Assembly (NCBI GenBank): GCA_964594045.1
Contig: CAZQKR010000016.1
Coordinates: forward strand, 30,984 to 94,983
Length of the DNA: 64,000 bases
Reading direction: 5' to 3'
From: UBA2365 sp964594045
GTDB taxonomy: Bacteria; Bacteroidota; Bacteroidia; Chitinophagales; Saprospiraceae
A program made the position numbers and the translations under genes. Positions 1-7,236 of the stretch are shown here, one piece after another. Below the pieces are notes generated by a model. The model ran no database searches. It had not been told where the DNA came from and saw only the letters and a list, made by a program, of their open reading frames with translations. How positions within the stretch are numbered: position 1 is the first letter of the stretch; each line of letters starts with the position of its first letter.

Positions 1-1
1 G

Positions 2-1645
2 AATGTAAAAAACATACTTTTCGATGAATCATTTAAAAACGAACTCCTTGATAATAAAGTGACCGGAGCAAGTTACGCAGTTTTCAATGCCGACAGCATC
101 GTCTGGAGCGGCAGTTTTGGGACTTCAGACTCATTAAAAACCAGACCGGTCAACATACATACCAGATTCAATATCGGTTCGGTCACCAAATTGTTTACGG
201 CGCTGGCTATTATGCAACTGCACGAAAAAGGGCTGCTTGATATAGACAAATCTGTAAGTGAATACATCCCTGAGTTTGCTATTGAACAGCGTTTTACCGA
301 ATCTGCACCTATCACTGTTCGAACGGTACTTACGCATCATGCTGGTTTGCCATGCGACTACATGAATGGAAAATTTACAGAAAAACCTGGCGATTTTCGT
401 ATTATTCTCGATTACCTTAATGGGCAATCTACCTGTTTTCCGGTTGGGAAAATTGGTTCTTATTCAAACCTGGGGTACTCTTTGCTGGGAATTGTTGTTG
501 AGCGGGTAAGTGGTTTAAGTTATGCGGAATACATCAGAAAACACATCTTTGAGCCGGGAAAAATGACCGAAAGTGGTTTCTATCAGCAATACGGACAGGA
601 ACCTTCGCTTTCAGCCGGTTTCAGTTCAGAAGGTAAGACAAAAAAAGAACTTCCGCTTTTGGACATTCCTGCTGGTGGCATCTATTCCAGCATTGCCGAT
701 ATGGTGAAATTCGGGCAAGCGCTCTTTTCTTCCAACAATTTGATAATTAGTCACAAAACCCTCGAAATGATGTTTGAAGTTCAAAACATGAACGTACCGC
801 TTGATTTGCGCAATCGCATTGGTCTTTGCTGGAATATTAGTGATAAGGCACATGAACTTGGAAGGGTTTATGAGCATGGCGGGGCAACGGCTTATCATCG
901 TGCGCAATTCTGGTTTGCACCCGATGCAGGACTTGGTGGCGTTGTACTGTCTAACTCAGCCAACGGAGTGCAGAATGCATGGAGAATCAAGGAAGAGTAC
1001 ATGGTAAATCATGTAAAAATCAACAATATACCCGTCAGGAACTATTCCCTGCCTGAAAAGAGCGTAGCATTCACCCCAATCCAGAACAAAGACTTAAAGG
1101 CATTTACCGGTTGGTATGCCATTTATGGTATGGTGTGTCGTTTTGATCTGAAACACGGCAATTTATATACCACCATTCAGGGCAATTCCTTTTACCTCGT
1201 GCCAAATGACGAGCACGATTTTGTGCCGGCGAAACGTATTCTTGGATTTATGGCAAAACGCCCAACAAGATGGTTCCATTTTGAAGAAATTGCCGGAGAA
1301 AAATTGTTTATTGAATCCACCCCCTGGGGATCATTGAATATAATCGGCCATCGGTTCAAGCCTCAGCCACTCACATCTGAATGGGCAAATCGTACAGGAA
1401 AGTATAAAGCTGAACCAGGCCATGACTATTTAGTTAAAGAAGTTGAAATCAGACAAGTTGATGGTGTTTTAATAGTTCATTACCGATTAAGTGAAACATG
1501 GAGCGGGCAAATAGTAGAAGCAGCGCTCACCCCGGTTGACAACAACAAGGCAGTAATAATAGGACTTGGGCGTAATTCCGGAGAAACGCTGAAATTCAGT
1601 GATGGAGGTTTTGAAATGGGTGGCATCAACTTTTTTAAAAAATAA
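2..1645 (+). CDS. Serine hydrolase, beta-lactamase class C / PBP-like family (5' partial)
   Basis: Penicillin-binding-protein-like serine hydrolase, probably a secreted or periplasmic esterase or peptidase. The reading frame is open from base 2, so the gene begins upstream of the window; the GTG at 59 is only an internal codon. Numbering from that GTG, the catalytic SxxK is S41-V-T-K44, the second motif is Y135-S-N137, and an HGG triad (H273-G-G) stands where KTG is found in classical beta-lactamases. This matches the class C-like esterase/peptidase group. The roughly 190 residues after the hydrolase domain resemble the extra C-terminal beta domain common in this group. The substrate cannot be told. 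The next gene, a solute symporter, is 274 bp downstream and probably has its own promoter. Confidence 0.85.
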   Translation, partial: NVKNILFDESFKNELLDNKVTGASYAVFNADSIVWSGSFGTSDSLKTRPVNIHTRFNIGSVTKLFTALAIMQLHEKGLLDIDKSVSEYIPEFAIEQRFTESAPITVRTVLTHHAGLPCDYMNGKFTEKPGDFRIILDYLNGQSTCFPVGKIGSYSNLGYSLLGIVVERVSGLSYAEYIRKHIFEPGKMTESGFYQQYGQEPSLSAGFSSEGKTKKELPLLDIPAGGIYSSIADMVKFGQALFSSNNLIISHKTLEMMFEVQNMNVPLDLRNRIGLCWNISDKAHELGRVYEHGGATAYHRAQFWFAPDAGLGGVVLSNSANGVQNAWRIKEEYMVNHVKINNIPVRNYSLPEKSVAFTPIQNKDLKAFTGWYAIYGMVCRFDLKHGNLYTTIQGNSFYLVPNDEHDFVPAKRILGFMAKRPTRWFHFEEIAGEKLFIESTPWGSLNIIGHRFKPQPLTSEWANRTGKYKAEPGHDYLVKEVEIRQVDGVLIVHYRLSETWSGQIVEAALTPVDNNKAVIIGLGRNSGETLKFSDGGFEMGGINFFKK

Positions 1646-1796
1646 GATAAAAAAATGAAATCAACCTTTCAGTTGCATCTGATTACTGAGACAAACTATG
1701 CTATTTTTTAATGAATGATCATCCCATATATAAACATTTGTAAATGATCGTAGTTTTTGTCATTTGAAAAAATACCTGAACAAATCCGGCAGGAAA

Positions 1797-1827
1797 TCTG
1801 AATTACCACAAACAATCTCTATATTTG
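1797..1827 (+). promoter_or_regulatory. Candidate Bacteroidota-type promoter for the symporter
   Basis: TATATTTG at 1820-1827 fits the Bacteroidota -7 consensus TAnnTTTG. A weak -33 match (TCTG, 1797-1800) lies 19 bases upstream. Transcription would start near 1834 and leave an approximately 85-base leader before the ATG at 1920. The weak -33 element keeps this tentative. Confidence 0.35.
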
Positions 1828-1919
1828 TTGCAACCATCAGAGAAGTCAACTTTTAACTTGCCGTCTGAGACTGGTGGCCGCATAATACCTTCTGTTTTTT
1901 AATCATTAAAACAATTGAT

Positions 1920-3560
1920 ATGGGATCATTTGGAACGCTGGACATTATTATTTTTGTCGGTTACGCATTGCTCATACTCGGTGTGGGATTGTGGGTTTCG
2001 AGGACAAAAAAGGGAGAGACCAAAAGTGCGGAAGATTATTTCCTTGCAGGTAAAAGTTTGCCTTTCTGGGCTATCGGAGCCTCTCTGATCGCAGCAAATA
2101 TTTCTGCAGAACAATTTATCGGCATGTCGGGATCGGGTTTTGCCATAGGTCTGGCCATCGCAACGTACGAATGGATGGCGGCGCTGACACTCATCGTCGT
2201 TGCAAAGTATTTCCTGCCGATATTCATCAAACAGGGTTTGTTCACCATTCCCCAATTTATAGAAAAGCGCTTCAACACCAATCTCAAAACGATACTGGCC
2301 GTCTTTTGGCTGGCGCTTTTCATTTTTGTCAACCTGACTTCAGTACTGTTTCTGGGCTCAAAAGCGCTGGATACCATTCTGGGCAACGGAGATGGATCCA
2401 TGATGATGTACTATATTATTGGTCTGGCGCTTTTCGCAGCAGCCTATTCCATCTGGGGCGGACTCTCCGCAGTAGCCTGGACAGATGTCATTCAGGTGGT
2501 TTTATTGCTGGTAGGTGGATTGATCACCACATTGATCGCGCTGCATCACGTCACACCTGATGGCAGCATCATAGGTGGTCTGAACCATATTTTTGACACT
2601 GCCGGAGACAAATTCCACATGATCATTAAACGGGACAACCCGGAATTCATGAATCTGCCGGGTATCGGCGTGCTGATCGGTGGTATGTGGGTAGCCAACC
2701 TGTACTACTGGGGATTCAACCAGTACATCATCCAAAGAGCGCTGGCCGCCAAGTCATTGCCGGAAGCGCAGAAAGGACTGGCATTTGCAGCATTTTTGAA
2801 ACTGTTGCTGCCCTTATTCATAGTGATCCCCGGTATCATCGCCTATGTATTGTTCATGCAGCCGGAAGGAACAGCCATCATCGACGGCATAAAAGGCGAT
2901 TTTATGAAACCGGATGGTTCCATCAATTATGATATTTCCTATCCATGGCTGATCAAGTCATTCATTCCGGCCGGATTGAAGGGTCTTGTTGTGGCAGCCT
3001 TGACAGCAGCCATTGTTTCATCATTGGCATCTATGCTGAATTCAACTGCCACAATCTTTACCATGGACATTTATAAACCTTATTTTTCAAAAAGAAAGGA
3101 TGGTTCAGACCTGGTGAATGTCGGCCGCATTACAGTCATTGTCGCATTGGTGATCGCCGTTGTGGTTGCACCTGCCTTGAATACCATGCCGCAGATGTTC
3201 CAGTACATCCAGGAATATACAGGTGTAGTCAGTCCGGGTATCCTCGCCGTATTTGTGATGGGTCTTTTCTGGAAAAAAGCCAATGCCAAAGGTGCGATCA
3301 TTGGTGTGGTCTCCTCCATACCGGTAGCCCTTGCGCTGAAGTTGCTGCCTGTGGAAATGCCTTTCCTCGATCAGATGCTGTACACCTGTTTCATTACCAT
3401 GATAGTGATCTGGATGGTCAGTCTGACCACTGCAAATTACGATGAGGATCCAAAAGCGATTTCGCTGTCAAAGGATACTTTTGCCACCGGCAAGGGTTTC
3501 AACATTGCCGCATACGCGATCCTGCTGATCCTCGGTTTGTTGTACACCATTTTCTGGTGA
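1920..3560 (+). CDS. Sodium:solute symporter (SSS/SLC5 family)
   Basis: Inner-membrane sodium-coupled transporter of 546 residues with about 14 hydrophobic segments, the usual size for the SSS family. The family signature is visible as a WGGLSAVAWTDVIQ-type stretch around residues 178-192, and an early AxNISAEQFIG-type helix around residues 58-70 fits the SGLT-like core. The substrate is probably a sugar or related polyol. That is inferred from similarity to SGLT-like members and from the GH97 glycosidase downstream, not from specific residues. The ATG at 1920 opens directly into the first membrane helix. No classical terminator follows: the stem at 3578-3612 lacks a T-run. A MITE-like element starts 66 bp after the stop. 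Confidence 0.9.
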   Translation: MGSFGTLDIIIFVGYALLILGVGLWVSRTKKGETKSAEDYFLAGKSLPFWAIGASLIAANISAEQFIGMSGSGFAIGLAIATYEWMAALTLIVVAKYFLPIFIKQGLFTIPQFIEKRFNTNLKTILAVFWLALFIFVNLTSVLFLGSKALDTILGNGDGSMMMYYIIGLALFAAAYSIWGGLSAVAWTDVIQVVLLLVGGLITTLIALHHVTPDGSIIGGLNHIFDTAGDKFHMIIKRDNPEFMNLPGIGVLIGGMWVANLYYWGFNQYIIQRALAAKSLPEAQKGLAFAAFLKLLLPLFIVIPGIIAYVLFMQPEGTAIIDGIKGDFMKPDGSINYDISYPWLIKSFIPAGLKGLVVAALTAAIVSSLASMLNSTATIFTMDIYKPYFSKRKDGSDLVNVGRITVIVALVIAVVVAPALNTMPQMFQYIQEYTGVVSPGILAVFVMGLFWKKANAKGAIIGVVSSIPVALALKLLPVEMPFLDQMLYTCFITMIVIWMVSLTTANYDEDPKAISLSKDTFATGKGFNIAAYAILLILGLLYTIFW

Positions 3561-3626
3561 TCCGGTAAAACTTCTTGAGTGTTTTTTCTTTTTCACGAAA
3601 AATTGAAACACTTGGCAGGTAATATC

Positions 3627-4011
3627 GAAGTTGTTTAAGAATTATGTTGATAGCTGAAAATGACCGACCGTTCCTGAAAGGTGAATATCCGGTGGATATT
3701 CAAGGGAGGGAACACGAAGTGGTGGGTCAGCCAAAAAGTCAAGGCGAAGCTCTTTTTTGAATCAAAGATACTGATAAGCTTGTCTTCGTCAGTATCGCAG
3801 ATCCTGATAGGCTCTGCCTCGTCAGTATCGAAGATGCTGACAAGCTTGCCTACAAAGTGCTGACATACAAAGTATCGTCAGTATTCGTCAGCATTGCGTA
3901 CCGGAATGTACGGAATCAAAAAAAGCTGAAGCATTTGGTTTAAAATGCTGATAAGCTTTGCTTCATCAGTAATTTGTTTGCAAGCATTAAGATACATTTT
4001 TAAACAACTTC
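3627..4011. mobile_element. MITE-like element, copy 1 (385 bp)
   Basis: A non-coding 385-bp element flanked by near-perfect terminal inverted repeats: GAAGTTGTTTAAGAAT at the left end and the complement of GAAGTTGTTTAAAAAT at the right. ATC lies immediately outside both ends (3624-3626 and 4012-4014), as a 3-bp target-site duplication would. The interior has a conserved left arm (about 3640-3755) followed by a series of short hairpins built from GATACTGAC/GTCAGTATC-type stems around AAGCTTG cores. A second copy lies inverted at 42431-42825. No transposase is encoded, so it would have to be moved in trans. Seen directly: repeats and homology. Inferred: mobility. Confidence 0.75.
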
Positions 4012-4019
4012 ATCATATC

Positions 4020-4073
4020 AAAAGGAGTCCGGTACATAATTCATGCTTCAGATGAAATGAACGGACTCCTTTT
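4020..4073 (+). promoter_or_regulatory. Long hairpin in the 5' leader of the GH97 gene
   Basis: Perfect 12-bp inverted repeat: AAAAGGAGTCCG (4020-4031) and CGGACTCCTTTT (4062-4073), with a 30-base loop, then ATTTTTA. It could act as a terminator/attenuator or as a stabilising leader stem. It overlaps the upstream in-frame ATG at 4057 and therefore argues that translation starts at 4099. Confidence 0.55.
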
Positions 4074-4098
4074 ATTTTTAAGAAATAAAATATTTCCT

Positions 4099-6072
4099 AT
4101 GACTACCCGCAATTTTTATTTACTCACACCACTTATCTTCATCACAGCTTTTGCTCAAAACTCTTTTGCCCAGAAATTCAGCCTCACTTCACCTGATGAA
4201 AAACTGAAACTGACTATTTCGTTGGACAATTCGATCAGTTGGCAGGTGTATTACCATGATCAAAACGTCTTCAAACAAGAAGCTGCTCAACTGATCACGG
4301 AGCAAGCCAAACTGATCTCTAAAAACTCTTTCATAAAACAATTGACCAAAGCAAATGACGATTTGATCATACCTGAAATTCCTTACAAAAATGCTGTCAT
4401 CAGGGACCATAACAATGAACTCACGCTACAATTCAAAAAGGGCATTTCATTGGTTTTCAGGGCTTACAATGATGGTTTTGCTTACCGGTTTGATTTTGCC
4501 GAAAAAGGTGAAATGCTGGTCAGTAATGAAATTTTCGAAATAGCATTTCCGGATAAAACCCTGAGCTGGTTTCCGGAAGAAACATCCATGTATTCGCACA
4601 ATGAAAGAAATTACATCAAAGGACCGATCGATCAGCTTCGCGAAGGCAGTTATTGCAGTTTACCGGTAAAATTCCGGACAGAAGAAGGCATCAGGGTATT
4701 GTTCACCGAAACCGGCCTGCACGATTACCCCAACATGTTTTTGCAAAAACACCAGGAAAATATGTTTAAAGGGATTTTTCCGAAGTATGTTCTGGAAGCG
4801 ATACCCAACCAGAAAAGCGGACCGGACAGGAATGAACTGATCACCAAAGAAGCAGATTACATTGCCAGAACTGACTCACCACGAACCTATCCATGGCGGT
4901 TGTTCATCATTGGCGACCACGATGGCGTATTGATTGAAAGCAATCTTGCATACCAGTTGGCTGAGCCCTCAGTCCTGCAAAATGTATCTTGGATCAAGCC
5001 GGGTAAAGTGGCCTGGGACTGGTATAATGCTAACAATATTTACGGAGTGGATTTCAAATCCGGACTGAATACAGCCACATATAAATATTACATCGATTTT
5101 GCCGCAGATAACGGGATTGAATATGTGATCCTGGACGAGGGATGGACGAAAAGCACCACTGAGATCCTGGAATTCAACACGGAAATGGATGTGGCGGAAC
5201 TGATCCGGTATGGCGATGAAAAAGGTGTTGGCATCATCCTTTGGGTATTGTGGAAGCCGCTCAATGACAACATGGACGAGATCCTCACAACCTACAAAAA
5301 CTGGGGTGCAAAAGGGGTCAAAGTCGATTTTATGCAGCGGTCGGATCAGGCGATGGTCAGTTCCTATGAGGAGATAGCCAGAAAGGCGGCTGAGAGGGAA
5401 TTGCTGGTGGATTTTCATGGCTGCTTCAAACCTGCCGGATTGCAGCGCAAGTATCCTAATGTATTGAACTTTGAGGGTGTCAGAGGAAATGAGAATAACA
5501 AGTGGACAGATCAGATCACGCCTGTGCACAATCTTACTATTCCGTTCATCCGGATGGCTGCCGGCCCCATGGATTATACGCCGGGAGCGATGGTGAACGG
5601 AGGAAAGGACGGTTTTGCGATCCATTTTGAGCGCCCGATGAGTCTCGGAACCCGTTGTCACCAGATCGCCATGTATGTGTTGTATGAAGCACCGCTGCAG
5701 ATGTTGTGCGAATCCCCGTCAACCTACAGAAAAGAACAGGAATGTGTGGATTTTATGGTACAGATACCGACGACCTGGGATGAAACAAGGGTATTGCAGG
5801 CGAGTATTGGTGAGTTTCTGGTCATTGCCAGGAGAAAGGGGCAGGACTGGTTTATCGGTGGCATGACAGACTGGACTCAGCGCGATTTCAGTATTCCGCT
5901 GGATTTACTGGAAGGTGAATTTCATGCGCAAATCATCATGGATGGTATCAATGCGGACCGATATCCGCAGGATTATAACTTAGTAGAAAAACATGTTGAC
6001 GGAAAATCAGTACTGAACGTTAGTGTGATGCCCGGAGGAGGTTTTGCGGCCATCCTGAAAAAAGTAAATTGA
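4099..6072 (+). CDS. Glycoside hydrolase family 97 (alpha-glucosidase/alpha-galactosidase type)
   Basis: Exo-acting alpha-glycosidase, probably periplasmic. From the ATG at 4099 the protein has 657 residues and starts with a signal peptide ending near SFAQ. The ATG at 4057 is in frame but lies in a hairpin stem and would spoil the signal peptide. The fold follows GH97: N-terminal beta-sandwich, central (beta/alpha)8 barrel, short C-terminal beta domain. The barrel motif KVDF places an Asp (D410) where retaining GH97 alpha-galactosidases carry their nucleophile; inverting SusB-type enzymes have Gly there. Glu459 in NFEGVRGNE fits the acid/base. I therefore favour the retaining subgroup, from recalled family features rather than an alignment. 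It lies downstream of a symporter but is separated from it by the MITE-like element. Confidence 0.9.
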   Translation: MTTRNFYLLTPLIFITAFAQNSFAQKFSLTSPDEKLKLTISLDNSISWQVYYHDQNVFKQEAAQLITEQAKLISKNSFIKQLTKANDDLIIPEIPYKNAVIRDHNNELTLQFKKGISLVFRAYNDGFAYRFDFAEKGEMLVSNEIFEIAFPDKTLSWFPEETSMYSHNERNYIKGPIDQLREGSYCSLPVKFRTEEGIRVLFTETGLHDYPNMFLQKHQENMFKGIFPKYVLEAIPNQKSGPDRNELITKEADYIARTDSPRTYPWRLFIIGDHDGVLIESNLAYQLAEPSVLQNVSWIKPGKVAWDWYNANNIYGVDFKSGLNTATYKYYIDFAADNGIEYVILDEGWTKSTTEILEFNTEMDVAELIRYGDEKGVGIILWVLWKPLNDNMDEILTTYKNWGAKGVKVDFMQRSDQAMVSSYEEIARKAAERELLVDFHGCFKPAGLQRKYPNVLNFEGVRGNENNKWTDQITPVHNLTIPFIRMAAGPMDYTPGAMVNGGKDGFAIHFERPMSLGTRCHQIAMYVLYEAPLQMLCESPSTYRKEQECVDFMVQIPTTWDETRVLQASIGEFLVIARRKGQDWFIGGMTDWTQRDFSIPLDLLEGEFHAQIIMDGINADRYPQDYNLVEKHVDGKSVLNVSVMPGGGFAAILKKVN

Positions 6073-6254
6073 CGGAGTGGTTAAATTGCTGTTTTGCAGG
6101 ATTTTCATTCAGCCTGTAGCTTGCAACGTGCTAAAAGGCTGCAGCCTCCGGACTTAAACTAAAACGTTTGCATAGAGAATCCCTTTGGTTTTGACACTTT
6201 TCTGGTATTCTGTTCCGGCGGCTGGTTATTCATGATGAGCAAATTGGATTGTTT

Positions 6255-6286
6255 GCCTGCATAACAATACATTTTTAGACAACTTC
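6255..6286. repeat. Solo, diverged end of the MITE-like element
   Basis: The 32 bases resemble the right end of the element at 3627-4011: a GC(A/C)(A/T)GCATAA-like block followed by ATACATTTTTAGACAACTTC. No matching left end is recognisable upstream, so this looks like a decayed or truncated copy. Confidence 0.45.
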
Positions 6287-6463
6287 GGTATTTGGAAGAG
6301 CTGAATAAATTCCACGAAAAGCACAATTTTTTCCTTCAAACAAACTACGAAAAAGCCGGCTCCAGATCCGTAATGTATTCACATTGTATGCTAAATACGA
6401 TATACAAACAGAACGGAATGATGAGGCTTGAGAGGTATAAAAATCAGGTAATCGTAAGAACCG

Positions 6464-6841
6464 TCATGCATCAGGTTCCTTTGACTTTTGGAATAAAACC
6501 AGGGCACAACAAATCACGGCAACTCCTCCCAGCAATTTAAACAATGCGGAAAATGAAAAAATATCCGGCATGCCGAATTTGATAAAGGAAAGCGTCATTC
6601 CTGCGAGCGGAATAAGGATGCCCAGGTAAAGCGGATACTTTTTTTTGTTGAACAGAAGCAATCCTGTGATGACATAGATCAACCCGACCACCAGCATGGG
6701 CGTACTTCCCGGATCTCCGGGTGCTTTAAAATACAACCAGACATGCAATACTCCTGAGAGCGAAATAAGGATTGCAGCAATGGACGGAGTGAGTTCATAA
6801 GTTTGATTTTGCGAAAGTTTAAAAATTGATTTAATGATCAG
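6464..6841 (-). CDS. Small multi-pass membrane protein, start unresolved
   Basis: Uncharacterised protein with about four hydrophobic segments. The visible frame runs from the stop at 6464 up to 6841 with no ATG or GTG; the only near-canonical start is a TTG at 6748. That start is unlikely, because an obviously coding segment (AAILISLSG-like helix) lies upstream of it and is shared with a remnant of the same family at 18992-19108. Either a rare codon (ATT at 6835) is used or the 5' end was lost at the junction with the AT-rich stretch beginning near 6842. The core motif KAPGDPGST lies between the first and second helices. The function is unknown. Confidence 0.5.
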   Translation of the reverse strand: MIIKSIFKLSQNQTYELTPSIAAILISLSGVLHVWLYFKAPGDPGSTPMLVVGLIYVITGLLLFNKKKYPLYLGILIPLAGMTLSFIKFGMPDIFSFSALFKLLGGVAVICCALVLFQKSKEPDA

Positions 6842-7236
6842 TTAAGCTCAAATAATACACTAAAAACATCAAAGATACTAAAGTAAATGATCAAATAATA
6901 CCTAAAAAACAAAATATATTATTTAGTATATTCAATAAAATCAAAATATTAGTCTTTAATTCTAAAATTTATTATTATAAACAGTCATTAATACTTTATT
7001 AATATTCTTTGGCAGAATATTATAATGAGATTATCACATATTAAGTTTAATAGAAAAAACAAAAAAAAATAATTAAAAATTTATGTGAAAATGAAAATAA
7101 ATTTATTTTCGGAATAATTATTTAACCCCTGAAAAATCAAATCTTTTTTACACGTCATTCAGTTACTAAAATACAGGTGTTAAGAAGAGTGAAATTTGTC
7201 AGGATCACTATCTGGAATTAATTAAACATCTGTTTT
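6842..7236. other. AT-rich intergenic stretch before the protease/patatin island
   Basis: About 395 bp of very AT-rich DNA with long A and T runs and no credible ORF. It marks the left boundary of an island that is markedly AT-richer than the flanking genes, and probably holds the island promoter. I could not pick a clear TAnnTTTG match with a -33 partner. Confidence 0.6.

Noticed and set aside
59..61. GTG as start of the serine hydrolase
   Set aside because: The frame is open to the left edge with protein-like sequence, so the true start is outside the window.
3578..3612. AGTGTTT/AAACACT stem after the symporter as terminator
   Set aside because: The stem is AT-rich and followed by CTTGGCAGG rather than a T-run.
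4057..4098. Upstream ATG of the GH97 gene
   Set aside because: It lies within the right part of a 12-bp stem and would put charged residues ahead of the signal peptide.
6072..6254. Left end of a third MITE-like copy near 6074 (GGAGTGGTTAAA)
   Set aside because: Only 9 of 12 end bases match, no flanking duplication, and the interior does not resemble the other copies.
6292..6540. 82-codon plus-strand frame
   Set aside because: Non-ATG start, composition unlike protein, and overlap with the membrane gene on the other strand.
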